From: Streptomyces sp. TS71-3
GTDB taxonomy: Bacteria > Actinomycetota > Actinomycetes > Streptomycetales > Streptomycetaceae
DNA: 64,000 bases
Direction of reading: 5' to 3'
Assembly: GCF_018327685.1 (NCBI RefSeq)
Contig: NZ_BNEL01000001.1
Coordinates: 1,054,001-1,118,000, forward strand
A program made the position numbers and the translations under genes. The notes below the pieces were generated by a model that ran no database searches, was not told the origin of the DNA, and worked only from the letters and a program-made list of their open reading frames with translations. Of the stretch, positions 50,761 to 60,176 are shown in pieces (the stretch's first letter is position 1; every line of letters begins with the position of its first letter).

Positions 50761-51798
50761 TCAGCGCCGGCCGGCCCAGATGTTGGTGCCCGGCGTGGAC
50801 ACGGCGAACTTGTCGATCTCGGCGATCTCCTCCGCGGTGAGCGGGGCGGCCCCGAGCGCCGCCACGTTCTCCTCCAGTTGCCGCACGCTCGACGCGCCGA
50901 TCAGCGCCGACGTCATCCGCTCGTCCCGCAGCACCCACGTCAGCGCGAGCTGCGCCAGCGACTGGCCGCGGCGCTCCGCGATGCCGTTGAGGCCGCGCAG
51001 CCGGGTCACGACCTCGTCGGAGAGCAGGTTCGGGTCGAGCGACTTGCCCTGGGTGGCACGCGAGCCCTCGGGTATGCCCTTCAGGTACTTGCCCGTGAGC
51101 AGGCCCTGCGCGAGCGGCGCGAAGGATATGCACCCCATGCCGGCCTCCTGGAGCGTGTCCAGGAGCAGCTCGTCCTCCGTCCAGCGGTTGATCATCGAGT
51201 ACGACGGCTGGTGGATCAGGGGGCGCACGCCCATCTCGTTCAGCAGCCGTGCCGCCTCGCGGGTCTGCTCGCTGGTGTACGAGGAGATGCCCACGTACAG
51301 CGCCTTGCCCTGCTGCACGGCCGAGGCGAGCGCCCCCATGGTCTCCTCGAGCGGGGTGTCCGGGTCGAAGCGGTGCGAGTAGAAGATGTCGACGTACTCC
51401 ACGCCCATCCGTCCCAGCGAGGCGTCCAGGGACGACAGCAGGTACTTGCGCGAACCCCACTCCCCGTACGGGCCCGGGTGCATCAGATAGCCCGCCTTGG
51501 TCGACAGCACCAGCTCGTCGCGGTACCGCCTGAAGTCCTGCCGGAAGAGCTTGCCGAAGTTCAGCTCGGCGGAGCCGGGCGGCGGCCCGTAGTTGTTGGC
51601 CAGGTCGAAGTGGGTGACGCCCAGGTCGAAGGCGCGGCGCAGGATGGCCCGCTGGGTATGCAGGGCGCGGTCGTCGCCGAAGTTGTGCCACAGCCCCAGC
51701 GAGACGGCGGGGAGCCTGAGGCCGCTGCGGCCGGACCGCCGGTACTCCATCGAGTCGTAGCGCTGGGCGGAGGCGTCGTAGAGGGAAGAGTCGCTCAT
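50761..51798 (-). CDS. Aldo/keto reductase (YghZ/MgrA-like, L-glyceraldehyde 3-phosphate reductase type)
   Basis: The 345-aa product is an NADPH-dependent aldo-keto reductase. The tetrad residues appear in FDLANNYGPPPGSAE (Asp and Tyr near 66-70), VLSTKAGY (Lys near 101) and FYSHRFD (His near 143). The C-terminal SALIGASSVRQLEEN binds the cofactor phosphate. The HFDLANNYGPP form is typical of the YghZ/MgrA subgroup acting on L-glyceraldehyde 3-phosphate and methylglyoxal. The gene is monocistronic; the ATG is at 51798. Confidence 0.93.
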   Translation of the reverse strand: MSDSSLYDASAQRYDSMEYRRSGRSGLRLPAVSLGLWHNFGDDRALHTQRAILRRAFDLGVTHFDLANNYGPPPGSAELNFGKLFRQDFRRYRDELVLSTKAGYLMHPGPYGEWGSRKYLLSSLDASLGRMGVEYVDIFYSHRFDPDTPLEETMGALASAVQQGKALYVGISSYTSEQTREAARLLNEMGVRPLIHQPSYSMINRWTEDELLLDTLQEAGMGCISFAPLAQGLLTGKYLKGIPEGSRATQGKSLDPNLLSDEVVTRLRGLNGIAERRGQSLAQLALTWVLRDERMTSALIGASSVRQLEENVAALGAAPLTAEEIAEIDKFAVSTPGTNIWAGRR

Positions 51799-52104
51799 GG
51801 GTACGAAAGTACGTCAGGGCCCCGGCGGCCCGGCAGAGGTGTGGGCGTCCCCGTGACCAGGCACACGTCCCGGTGTTTCCGGGCCCCCGCACCTGCGGCG
51901 GTGCGCCGCGGGACCGGGCGCGGCGCCGGTGCCCCGGCCGCCCCGCCCGCCCGTCCGGCGGCGGGCTCCCGCGGGCGCCCCGGCGCACGCACCCCTTCCC
52001 GCGGGCGCCCCGCGGGGCGGGGCGCCACCCCGGGCCGTACGTACGTTCCGCAGCGGTAGGCTTTCGACCTCGGGGCTGTTATCCGCATGGAGGGGCTGAC
52101 GACA

Positions 52105-52866
52105 GTGAACCTGCGCGACCTGGTGTACCGACTCTACGCACGCCGGGTGGAAGGCCGCTTGGACCACGAGCAGATGCCGGGGCACATCGGCGTGATCCTC
52201 GACGGGAACCGCCGCTGGGCCAAGGCCGCCGGTGGCACCACCGCCCAGGGCCACCGCGCGGGCGCCGACAAGATCACCGAGTTCCTCGGCTGGTGTGCCG
52301 AGACGGACGTCGAGGTGGTCACCCTCTGGATGCTCTCCACCGACAACCTCGACCGGCCGGAGGAGGAGCTCATCCCCCTGCTCGGCATCATCGAGGACGC
52401 GGTGCGCGGCCTCGCCGCGGACGGCCGCTGGCGCGTCCACCACGTCGGCACCATGGACCTCCTGCCCGGCCAGACCCAAAGGGTACTGAAAGAGGCAGAA
52501 CAGGCCACAGTGGGCAATGACGGCATACTCGTCAATGTCGCCGTCGGGTACGGCGGCCGCCAGGAGATCGCCGACGCCGTGCGCTCCCTCCTGCTCGACC
52601 ACGCCCAGAAGGGCACCAGCTTCGAGGAGCTGGCCGAACTCGTCGACATCGACGTCATCGCCGAACACCTCTACACCCGCGGGCAGCCCGACCCCGATCT
52701 CGTCATCAGGACCAGCGGCGAGCAGCGGCTGTCCGGTTTCATGCTGTGGCAGTCGGCCCATTCGGAGTACTACTTCTGCGAGGTCTTCTGGCCCGCCTTC
52801 CGCAAGATCGACTTCTTGCGTGCGCTCCGCGACTACGTGGCCCGCCACCGCCGCTTCGGCGGCTGA
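52105..52866 (+). CDS. uppS: Isoprenyl (cis-prenyl) transferase, UppS family
   Basis: The 253-aa product condenses isopentenyl diphosphate onto an allylic primer to make polyprenyl diphosphate for wall carriers. Motifs are HIGVILDGNRRWAK (catalytic Asp near residue 34), GHRAGADKI, TLWMLSTDNLDRP and the C-terminal IRTSGEQRLSGFMLWQSAHS with an essential Glu. GTG at 52105 is chosen because GGAGGGG (52089-52095) sits nine bases upstream; an ATG at 52087 lacks a ribosome site. The product resembles the second UppS paralogue of actinomycetes. Confidence 0.92.
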   Translation: MNLRDLVYRLYARRVEGRLDHEQMPGHIGVILDGNRRWAKAAGGTTAQGHRAGADKITEFLGWCAETDVEVVTLWMLSTDNLDRPEEELIPLLGIIEDAVRGLAADGRWRVHHVGTMDLLPGQTQRVLKEAEQATVGNDGILVNVAVGYGGRQEIADAVRSLLLDHAQKGTSFEELAELVDIDVIAEHLYTRGQPDPDLVIRTSGEQRLSGFMLWQSAHSEYYFCEVFWPAFRKIDFLRALRDYVARHRRFGG

Positions 52867-53285
52867 CACCCCTCGGTCCGGGGGGAGTTGAGGGCGGCCC
52901 GGACACCGCGGCGGACCTGTCCCGGGGCCCGGTGGGCACAGTTCGGCAACACCCATTTCACCTGGGTGTCGTCATATGCCATGGCATGCCTGCGCCTGTT
53001 CGAGGGAATATGTCTTCCAGGTCGACACCCCAGCGGCACCGGCCGGTGCCCACCTGAGGTGGCGCACCTCAGCGGGCGGCGTGGGGCCGCCCGTCCGGGA
53101 GGCCCGTTGCACCAGAAGGACCGTACCCACCGTACGGACTGCGCGGATGACACCGAGGGCCGCGCCAGGCCCGTGTCCCGCGGCCTGAGCCGGTTCTCTC
53201 CCGTCCCTCGGGGAAATCCTGTGCCCCGGGGGAAGCTCCGCGACGCCGTCGCTCCCCGACCTCTTCCGAGGGGGTACGTCCTTCC
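52867..53285. promoter_or_regulatory. Gene-free gap upstream of phoH2 with dyads
   Basis: This 419-bp gap shows two dyads: ACACCCA-N7-TGGGTGT (52949-52969) and ATGCCATGGCAT (52976-52987). They lie about 300-335 bp before the phoH2 start, in an AT-richer island with CATATG. A promoter here is plausible, but I cannot name the boxes. Confidence 0.35.
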
Positions 53286-54608
53286 GTGGTGACCAGTACA
53301 AAGCGCCGCATGCCCGACCGGCGCACCTACGTTCTCGACACCAGCGTGCTGCTGGCCGATCCCAATGCGCTGTCCCGCTTCGACGAGCACGAGGTGGTGC
53401 TCCCGATCGTCGTGGTGACAGAGCTGGAGGCCAAGAGGCACCATCCGGAACTCGGTTACTTCGCCCGCCAGGCCCTGCGCCTGCTCGACGACTACCGGAT
53501 CCGGTACGGCCGCCTGGATGCCCCGCTGCCGGTGGGGGACCTGGGTGGGACGGTGCGCGTCGAGCTCAACCACTCCGACCCTGGCGTCCTGCCGGCCGGC
53601 TACCGGCTGGGGGACAACGACTCCCGGATCCTCGCGGTCGCCCGCAACCTCCAGGCCGAGGGATACGACGTCACGGTCGTCTCGAAGGACCTCCCGCTGC
53701 GCATCAAGGCCTCGTCCGTCGGCCTGCTCGCGGAGGAGTACCGGGCGGAACTGGCCATCACGGACTCCGGCTGGACCGGCATGTCCGAACTCACCCTCTC
53801 CGCGGAGCAGGTGGACCTCCTCTTCGAGGAGGAGACGCTGTACGTGCCGGACGCGGCGGACCTGCCCGTGCACACCGGCCTGACCATCCAGTCGGAGCGC
53901 GGCAAGGCGCTCGGCCGCGTCACCCCCGAGGGTCAGGTCAGGCTGGTGCGCGGGGACCGCGAGGCGTTCGGCATCAAGGGGCGCAGCGCCGAGCAGCGCA
54001 TCGCGCTCGACCTGCTGCTCGACCCGGACGTCGGCATCGTGTCCATGGGCGGCAGGGCCGGCACCGGCAAGTCAGCCCTCGCGCTCTGCGCCGGTCTGGA
54101 GGCCGTCCTGGAGCGCAGGCAGCACGAGAAGGTGATGGTCTTCCGGCCCCTGTACGCGGTGGGCGGGCAGGAGCTGGGCTACCTGCCCGGCACCGAGGCC
54201 GAGAAGATGAACCCCTGGGCCCAGGCCGTCTTCGACACCCTCTCCGCGGTCACCAGCCGCGAGGTCATCGAGGAGGTCACCGCCCGGGGCATGCTGGAGG
54301 TGCTGCCGCTCACCCACATCCGCGGCCGCTCCCTCCACGACGCGTTCGTCATCGTCGACGAGGCCCAGTCCCTGGAACGGAACGTCCTGCTGACCGTCCT
54401 GTCCAGGATCGGGGCCAACTCCCGGGTCGTCCTCACCCATGACGTCGCCCAGCGCGACAACCTGCGCGTCGGCCGGTACGACGGCGTCGTCGCCGTGGTG
54501 GAGAAGCTCAAGGGCCACCCGCTCTTCGCCCATGTCACGCTCACCCGTTCGGAGCGGTCGCAAATTGCCGCACTGGTGACGGAGATGCTGGAAGAGGGGC
54601 ACATCTGA
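53286..54608 (+). CDS. PhoH2: PIN-domain RNase fused to PhoH ATPase
   Basis: The 440-aa product joins an N-terminal PIN-domain nuclease (residues 13-145, [39 protein letters not shown]) to a PhoH ATPase (about 230-440). The ATPase has Walker [14 protein letters not shown] near 257 and Walker [12 protein letters not shown] near 356. Mycobacterial PhoH2 is an RNA-unwinding RNase; similar work is likely here. GTG codons at 53286 and 53289 both follow GAGGGGGT. The gene is monocistronic. Confidence 0.93.
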   Translation: MVTSTKRRMPDRRTYVLDTSVLLADPNALSRFDEHEVVLPIVVVTELEAKRHHPELGYFARQALRLLDDYRIRYGRLDAPLPVGDLGGTVRVELNHSDPGVLPAGYRLGDNDSRILAVARNLQAEGYDVTVVSKDLPLRIKASSVGLLAEEYRAELAITDSGWTGMSELTLSAEQVDLLFEEETLYVPDAADLPVHTGLTIQSERGKALGRVTPEGQVRLVRGDREAFGIKGRSAEQRIALDLLLDPDVGIVSMGGRAGTGKSALALCAGLEAVLERRQHEKVMVFRPLYAVGGQELGYLPGTEAEKMNPWAQAVFDTLSAVTSREVIEEVTARGMLEVLPLTHIRGRSLHDAFVIVDEAQSLERNVLLTVLSRIGANSRVVLTHDVAQRDNLRVGRYDGVVAVVEKLKGHPLFAHVTLTRSERSQIAALVTEMLEEGHI

Positions 54609-54670
54609 CGGGTCCGGAGAAGACCGACAGGTCCTACCGGAATCCCCGGACGGCGCCGGTGCGGGGATCC

Positions 54671-54770
54671 ACGTTACGAGACGGGGATTCCCGGTCCACC
54701 CGAAGGGGTTGTCCCGTTGCTCCCGAAGAGGGAATCCCGCCGGTCAGAAGCGAGTGTCCGGCGGTAACGT
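54671..54770 (+). ncRNA. Compact three-way-junction RNA fold, candidate structured RNA
   Basis: Three stems nest exactly: P1 54671-54677 with 54764-54770 (7 bp, ACGTTAC/GTAACGT); P2 54684-54692 with 54730-54738 (9 bp, GGGATTCCC/GGGAATCCC); P3 54739-54743 with 54758-54762 (5 bp, GCCGG/CCGGC). P2 and P3 abut without a gap and P3 ends two bases before P1 closes. An inner ACCCGAAGGGGT hairpin adds to P2. The complementarity is seen; that it is a functional RNA is inferred. Confidence 0.5.
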
Positions 54771-54779
54771 CCAAGTGGA

Positions 54780-54817
54780 CGCCGCCCGGTGAAGCCGAAG
54801 AGCTTAGCCGGGCGGCG
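54780..54817 (+). terminator. Long hairpin after phoH2
   Basis: A 10-bp stem (54780-54789 with 54808-54817) is topped by a second 4-bp stem (54792-54795 with 54802-54805). It lies just after the three-way fold and 170 bp past the phoH2 stop. It may be the phoH2 terminator or the 3' end of a small RNA. Confidence 0.6.
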
Positions 54818-54861
54818 CTTGGGTGTGTGCGGATTTCCGGAACTCTTAGGGGGCAAACAAG

Positions 54862-54918
54862 GTGTGAGCTTTCACACGCAACGGAGAATTGCCTTGCGGC
54901 GTCCGGCTACGGCAGAGT
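54862..54918 (+). promoter_or_regulatory. Candidate promoter and operator of the transglycosylase gene
   Basis: TTGCCT (54889-54894), an 18-bp spacer and CAGAGT (54913-54918) form a plausible promoter. Twelve bases upstream, GTGTGA-GCTT-TCACAC (54862-54877) is a perfect inverted repeat with Crp-like TGTGA/TCACA arms but a shorter centre. No regulator can be assigned. Confidence 0.4.
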
Positions 54919-54937
54919 CTGGGTCCTGTCAGGCCCC

Positions 54938-55021
54938 GCATACGACACTTGAGCACCATGGGGGGACTCGCGTCCCGCCGACCGTAGTGGATCACAGAAC
55001 TACATAGAGACCGTCGTATGC
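54938..55021 (+). ncRNA. Structured leader of the transglycosylase mRNA (candidate)
   Basis: A 9-bp closing stem (54938-54946 with 55013-55021, GCATACGAC/GTCGTATGC) encloses two hairpins: 54963-54967 with 54972-54976, and 54984-54988 with 54999-55003. It starts about 13 bases after the predicted transcription start and lies within the long 5' leader of a cell-wall lytic enzyme gene. In actinomycetes that is a known location for c-di-AMP riboswitches, but I do not recognise that consensus here. Confidence 0.4.
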
Positions 55022-55168
55022 CGCCCGAGCACCACGCGGCGCTTCCGCCCCCTGGAAGTTGCCCACCGGGCCCGCGCCTCCCGTGACCAGCAGTCGGAGG
55101 CCAGTGCCAGGGGCACGATTGCGTCCGTGAGAGGTCACCCGAGCGGACGGTGCTGGAAGGAAAACCGC

Positions 55169-55858
55169 GTGAGCCGGATTTCGGTCCGGGGATTCGCAGT
55201 GGCGTCCGCCACCGCGGTCACCACCGTCGGCGCCGTCGTGGGCGTTGCCTCGGGCAGCACCCAGCACCCCTCGAACGAACCCGAGGCGATGGCAGGCGAC
55301 GCGACACTCCTCGCCGACATTCCCGCGGGCCAGCAGGCCCAGGTCCAGGTGTCCTCCCTGGCCCAGCAAGCGTCCGCACAGGCCGACGCGGCAGACTTCG
55401 CGGCCAAGAAGTCGGCGGAAGAAGCCGCTCGCAAGGCAGCCGCACAGACCGCCGTGGCCAAGCAGAAGGCCGCGGAGGAGAAGGAGCGGGCCGAGAAGGA
55501 GAAGAAAGAGGCCGCCAGCAGGTCCGCAACCCGCGACGCCTCCAGCTTCGCCACGCAGAGCTCGTACACCATCGCGCAGGTGCAGGCCATCGCACGCCAG
55601 ATGGTCCCCTCCGACCAGTTCCAGTGCTTCAGCAACATCGTGAGCCACGAGTCCGGCTGGAACTACCACGCGGTCAACGCGGGCTCCGGTGCCTACGGCC
55701 TCTTCCAGGCCCTGCCCGGATCCAAGATGTCGTCCGCCGGCGCCGACTGGCAGACCAACCCCGCCACGCAGATCAAGTGGGGCCTGAGCTACATGAACGG
55801 CCGCTACCACAGCCCGTGCGAGGCATGGTCCTTCTGGCAGGCCAACAGCTGGTACTGA
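55169..55858 (+). CDS. Secreted SLT-type lytic transglycosylase-like protein
   Basis: The 229-aa product has an N-terminal signal region (residues 1-30, FAVASATAVTTVGAVVGVAS) and an Ala/Lys/Glu coiled-coil (about 68-120). The C-terminal catalytic domain has the Glu in SNIVSHESGWNYHAVN and AYGLFQALPGSKM. It ends exactly as other actinobacterial transglycosylases do (YHSPCEAWSFWQANSWY). It should cleave peptidoglycan outside the membrane. The GTG at 55169 has GGAAGG upstream; the upstream 560 bp are gene-free but structured. Confidence 0.88.
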   Translation: MSRISVRGFAVASATAVTTVGAVVGVASGSTQHPSNEPEAMAGDATLLADIPAGQQAQVQVSSLAQQASAQADAADFAAKKSAEEAARKAAAQTAVAKQKAAEEKERAEKEKKEAASRSATRDASSFATQSSYTIAQVQAIARQMVPSDQFQCFSNIVSHESGWNYHAVNAGSGAYGLFQALPGSKMSSAGADWQTNPATQIKWGLSYMNGRYHSPCEAWSFWQANSWY

Positions 55859-56055
55859 GCCCCCGCCGGACGCCGGACCGTCCCTTCCGCCGCGTCCCGG
55901 ACCGCTCAACCCCCCGGAGCCCCTCGCCGTCCTACGGTGAGGGGCTCCGGCCCTGTACGGTCTCTTCCAGCGGGCTTCCGCGGCCGGCGACTTGGCGAGG
56001 ATGAGACGCGGTGCAGGGGGAACTTGGGGAAGAGCACAGGGGGAAGGGACGGGAG

Positions 56056-57561
56056 ATGTCGCGAATGCGCGAGTGGGCCGACAGGCTCGGCAAGGGACTC
56101 ACCGGCATGGGCGAGCGGTTGAGCGAGGCGCGCGCCGCGGCGGCCGAGAAGTCCTCCGCCAACGGGCTGCCGCCGTCGGGCGGCGATGCGCCGCCCCCCG
56201 TCGCCAACATCCCGCCGCCCCCCTCCTACGCCCCCGCGGTCCCCTCGCGCCCCGAGCCCAAGGCGGCCGTGCCGTGGGGCATGCGGGTGGCCGCCGAGGC
56301 CGGCTGGCGGCTGCTCGTCCTGGCGGGTACCCTCTGGGTGCTGTTCCAGGTCATCAGCGCCATCCAGCTCGTGGTGCTCGCGTTCGTCGCGGCGCTGCTG
56401 ATCACCGCGCTGCTGCAGCCCACCGTCGCCCGGCTGCGGCGGGCGGGGCTGCCCCGCGGGCCCGCCACCGCGCTGACCGCCATCTCCGGCTTCGTCATCA
56501 TGGGCCTGGTCGGCTGGTTCGTCGTCTGGCAGGTCATGGAGAACCTGGACAACCTGTCGGCGCAGATCCAGGACGGCATCGACGAGCTGCGCCGCTGGCT
56601 GCTGCACAGCCCGTTCCACGTCACCGAGGACCAGATCAACGACATCGCGGGGAGCCTGCGGGACGCCGTCGGCGCCAACACCGACGCGATCACCTCCGCG
56701 GGCCTCGAAGGCGTCACCGTGATCGTGGAGGCGCTCACGGGCATCCTCCTGACGATGTTCTCGACGCTGTTCCTGCTCTACGACGGGCGGCGCATCTGGG
56801 AGTGGACGCTCAAGCTCGTCCCGTCGCAGGCGCGCGGCGGCATCGCGGGCGCGGGGCCGCGGGCCTGGCGGACCCTGACCGGGTACGTGCGCGGCACGGT
56901 GATCGTGGCCCTCATCGACGCCATCTTCATCGGCCTCGGCATCTTCTTCCTCGGCGTGCCGATGGCGGTGCCGCTCGCCGTGTTCATCTTCCTGTTCGCC
57001 TTCATCCCGCTGGTCGGCGCCGTGATCTCCGGTGCGCTGGCGGTCGTCGTGGCGCTGGTGACGCAGGGCGTGTTCACGGGCGTGATGACGCTCGTCGTGG
57101 TGCTGGCCGTGCAGCAGATCGAGGGGCACATCCTGCAGCCCTTCATCCTCGGCCGCGCGGTGCGGGTGCATCCGCTGGCCGTGGTGCTGTCGGTCGCCGC
57201 GGGCGGGCTGGTCGCCGGGATCGGGGGCGCGGTGGTGGCGGTGCCGCTGGTCGCCGTGACCAACAGCGTGGTCGGCTATCTGCGGGCGTACTCCCGGGAG
57301 ATCGCGGTCCGGCACGCGGCCGCGGCACAGGACCTGTCCGGCACCGTGCCGGCCCCGGGGGCCCCGCCGACCGAGGAACGCGGGACCGGCCACGGGAGCG
57401 ATGACGGGGGCGACGACCGGACCGACCACGGGACCGACCACGTGACGGCCCCGGCCGCCGCACCCGCCGCACCCGCGGCGCCGCCCGCTCCGGCGACGCC
57501 CCCGCCTGCCGCCGGCAGCATCCCACCCATGCCCCCGCGGCCTTCGGCACCGCCGAAGTAG
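56056..57561 (+). CDS. AI-2E family (PerM/YdiK-like) membrane protein
   Basis: The 501-aa product has the eight-helix AI-2E transporter layout. Membrane segments start at about residue 95 (WRLLVLAGTLWVLFQVISA) and a soluble loop spans about 165-225. The conserved GIFFLGVPMAVPLAVFIFLFAFIPLVGAVIS-like region lies near 300-335 and ends QQIEGHILQPFILGRAV near 355. N- and C-terminal tails are Pro/Ala-rich. The ATG at 56056 is chosen since the protein domain begins well after it. Substrates of this family (ions, autoinducer, others) are uncertain. Confidence 0.88.
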   Translation: MSRMREWADRLGKGLTGMGERLSEARAAAAEKSSANGLPPSGGDAPPPVANIPPPPSYAPAVPSRPEPKAAVPWGMRVAAEAGWRLLVLAGTLWVLFQVISAIQLVVLAFVAALLITALLQPTVARLRRAGLPRGPATALTAISGFVIMGLVGWFVVWQVMENLDNLSAQIQDGIDELRRWLLHSPFHVTEDQINDIAGSLRDAVGANTDAITSAGLEGVTVIVEALTGILLTMFSTLFLLYDGRRIWEWTLKLVPSQARGGIAGAGPRAWRTLTGYVRGTVIVALIDAIFIGLGIFFLGVPMAVPLAVFIFLFAFIPLVGAVISGALAVVVALVTQGVFTGVMTLVVVLAVQQIEGHILQPFILGRAVRVHPLAVVLSVAAGGLVAGIGGAVVAVPLVAVTNSVVGYLRAYSREIAVRHAAAAQDLSGTVPAPGAPPTEERGTGHGSDDGGDDRTDHGTDHVTAPAAAPAAPAAPPAPATPPPAAGSIPPMPPRPSAPPK

Positions 57562-57764
57562 ACGCCCGCCTCCGGGGTCGCCCGTCCCTGCCGGGACCGG
57601 CCGGCCTCCAGGACCGCCGAAGTAGACGCTCCGCGCTACGAGGAGCCACCGGCAGACGCCCCGCAGCCTGGGCCGCAGCCGTGGAAGACGCCACCGTCCG
57701 GCGGCCCGGTGGGGGGTCGGGCCGCCGGACGGTGGCGGTGGGACGGGCGGGCGGCGCGGCCCGG

Positions 57765-60176
57765 CTACTCCGTGCGGAGCCCGTCCGGCCGCATCATCCG
57801 CAGCAGCGGAGGCAGGCTCAGGGCCGTCACGGCGAGCACCACGCCCGCGCCTATGCCCGTCATGGAGCCCACGCTCGCCCAGTCCACGGTGACCGTGGCG
57901 TCCACCATCTTCAACAGGACCGCCCCGAGCGTCAGGCCCACCAGCGAGGCCAGCACCAGCCCCAGGGCGATCGGGACGGCCGTCTGCCAGAACACCGACA
58001 GGCTGAGCGTACGGCGCCTGGTGCCGAAGGCCACCAGGACCGACAGCAGCTTCCTGCGCTCCCGCAACTGCTCCAGCTGGGACACCAGCAGGCTGGCGCC
58101 GATCAGGATCAGCACGCAGGTGGCGCCGACGAACAGCCCGGTGCGCACCGACGCGAAGCGGTTGGACTGCTCGCTGGCGGCGAGCACGAAGACGTCGGCC
58201 AGCGGATCCGCCTTCGCCGCGGTGTTGCGGACCCGGTCCCGGGCGTCGGGGTCGGACGGGTCGACCCGTACGTAGACGGTGCTGTCGGCGGTGGCCGCCG
58301 CGCTGTGCGGCAGCGCCGACGGGGTGGCCAGGACGCCGCCGCGCTCGACGCCCGTCGGGTCCTCCTTGCTCGGGACCGCCTTCATGGCCGCCGGAAGCCG
58401 CCAGGGCGCCTCCCGCCCCGGGGAACCGGGCTCCGACGGGTCCACGTACAGTGTGCGCCCCGGCTTCGCCTCCTGGGCGGTGGTGGTGTCGTACTCGGCT
58501 CCGGTGACGACGAAGACGTCGCCGTCGTGGCAGGTGGACAGGCGGGCCAGCTCGCGCAGCGCCGAGCAGTCCCCGACGCTCAGGGAGACGAAGTTCTCGG
58601 GGTCCTTCGCCTTCGCGGCCATGTCCGACGTGCCGAACGCCGTGGTGTGCCGCACGCCTCTCGTCGCCCGCAGGGCGCGGTCGGCGTCCGCCAGCGGCAC
58701 GGTGGCGGGCACGTGGACCGTCATCTGCGCGCGGTTCAGATCGTTCTTCGTCTGGCGGGTGTAGTCGCCCGACACGCCCGCGAAGAGCATCTGGAGCGCG
58801 ATCGCACCGGCCACGGCCACCCCGATGCCGTTGACCATCCGGGCCGCGGTGCCGCTGCTCAACTGGAGCCTGCGCACCGCGAGCTGCCAGGAGACGGCGC
58901 CCCCGCCGAGCCTGTTCACCACGGCCTCCACGACCCAGGGCAACAGGGCCGTGACGCCGATGAGCAGCAGGACGGTGCCGCCGATGACCATCCACTCGTT
59001 GAACGACTGCTCCCTGCCCTGGCCGATCATCGGGTAGAGCAGGACGAGACCGCCGAGCGGCAGCAGGAGGCGCCACCACAGGCGCCGCCGCGGGGGCTTG
59101 CCCTTGCGGACCACGCCGAGCGGCTCGATCACGACGTTGCGCAGCGCGAGGAGGGTCACCGCGACCGCGGCGGCGGGCACCGCGAGGGCGACCAGGACGG
59201 CGAGGCCGGGGGACGGGTTCAGGTCCGACGGGAAGACGCTGGTGTCGAAGAGGGTGATCCGGCCGGCGAGCTGGCGCAGGATCACGAAGAACACCGCGCC
59301 GAGGACCAGCCCCACCACGGCCCCGGCCAGCGCCTCGCCCCCGGCTATCCGGCGGGCCATCAGGCCGTCGGCGCCGACCAGGCGCAGCGCGGCCAGCCTG
59401 CGGTCGCGCCGCTCGCCTCCGAAGCGCACGGCCGTGGCGATGAAGACGGCGACCGGCATCAGCAGCACGATGAAGACCATGAGCACCAGGAGGGTGAGCA
59501 CCGGGTCCAGGCCCTCGGTGGGGCCGGCCTTTCCGAAGGTGCTGATCCGCTGGACGTTCCAGATCCGTTCGGGGCCGCCGACGTGCAGATCGCGCGTGCC
59601 GGCGTAGTAGGCCAGCTCGCTGGGCCCGACGAGGCCCTGGTCGGCGATGGTGCCGGTGATCCGGTACGGCAGCCGCTGGCGGAGCAGCGCGCCGTCGTCG
59701 GACGCCAGCAGCTTCTTCAGCGCCGGCGAGACCGCCATCTCGCCCGGCCGCGGGAAGGCGGCGACACCGGGCGGCAGCGGCGCCTTCGGCCCCTCGGGCT
59801 GGACCAGCCGGCCGCGGACGCCGTCGCTGCGGTAGGTGGTCCCGGTGTCGGCGATCAGCAGCGTGTCGTCGGCCTTCGGCGGCACCTTCGCGCTGTACGT
59901 GATGTCGGTGCGGTCGCGCTCGCGTTCCTGCCGGTGCCCCCAGGCGCTGGGGAACGCCGTGGTGATCAGCAGCAGGGCCACGCCGAGGCCCACGCCGACG
60001 GCGGTGAGCAGGGTGCGCGCCCAGCTCTCCCGACCTCCGGCGAGCGCGAACCGCAGCCCCATGGCGAGGTCCCGTCCCCAGCCCGAGCCACGGCGCCGTC
60101 CGGCCGCGGCGGTGCCGGCGGGCGGCCCGGGCGGGGCGGTCCCCGCGGTGGCGGAAGCGGGTGGGGGCGTGCTCAT
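57765..60176 (-). CDS. ABC transporter permease with two FtsX domains
   Basis: An 803-aa permease with the MacB/FtsX arrangement. A membrane helix near residue 50-75 is followed by a large extracytoplasmic part. A first FtsX core lies near 225-350 (VLLMPVAVFIATAVRFGGERRDRRLAALRLVGA), then further helices with a second extracytoplasmic region and a second FtsX core near the end (SLLVSQLEQLRERRKLLSVLVAFGTRRRTLSLS). It works with the ATPase encoded by the overlapping gene (ATGA). Such pumps often export or resist peptide antibiotics. Confidence 0.9.
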   Translation of the reverse strand: MSTPPPASATAGTAPPGPPAGTAAAGRRRGSGWGRDLAMGLRFALAGGRESWARTLLTAVGVGLGVALLLITTAFPSAWGHRQERERDRTDITYSAKVPPKADDTLLIADTGTTYRSDGVRGRLVQPEGPKAPLPPGVAAFPRPGEMAVSPALKKLLASDDGALLRQRLPYRITGTIADQGLVGPSELAYYAGTRDLHVGGPERIWNVQRISTFGKAGPTEGLDPVLTLLVLMVFIVLLMPVAVFIATAVRFGGERRDRRLAALRLVGADGLMARRIAGGEALAGAVVGLVLGAVFFVILRQLAGRITLFDTSVFPSDLNPSPGLAVLVALAVPAAAVAVTLLALRNVVIEPLGVVRKGKPPRRRLWWRLLLPLGGLVLLYPMIGQGREQSFNEWMVIGGTVLLLIGVTALLPWVVEAVVNRLGGGAVSWQLAVRRLQLSSGTAARMVNGIGVAVAGAIALQMLFAGVSGDYTRQTKNDLNRAQMTVHVPATVPLADADRALRATRGVRHTTAFGTSDMAAKAKDPENFVSLSVGDCSALRELARLSTCHDGDVFVVTGAEYDTTTAQEAKPGRTLYVDPSEPGSPGREAPWRLPAAMKAVPSKEDPTGVERGGVLATPSALPHSAAATADSTVYVRVDPSDPDARDRVRNTAAKADPLADVFVLAASEQSNRFASVRTGLFVGATCVLILIGASLLVSQLEQLRERRKLLSVLVAFGTRRRTLSLSVFWQTAVPIALGLVLASLVGLTLGAVLLKMVDATVTVDWASVGSMTGIGAGVVLAVTALSLPPLLRMMRPDGLRTE

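Noticed and set aside
50313..50840. Plus-strand open frames over the 48-bp repeats
   Set aside because: They cross a strong terminator, have no ribosome binding site and encode only Pro/Arg/Ser repeats.
54938..55021. c-di-AMP (ydaO) riboswitch
   Set aside because: The location before a cell-wall lytic enzyme fits, but I could not find the conserved GGGGACC/GGGUGAA/CAGCUAACC-type elements, so I only report an unassigned fold.
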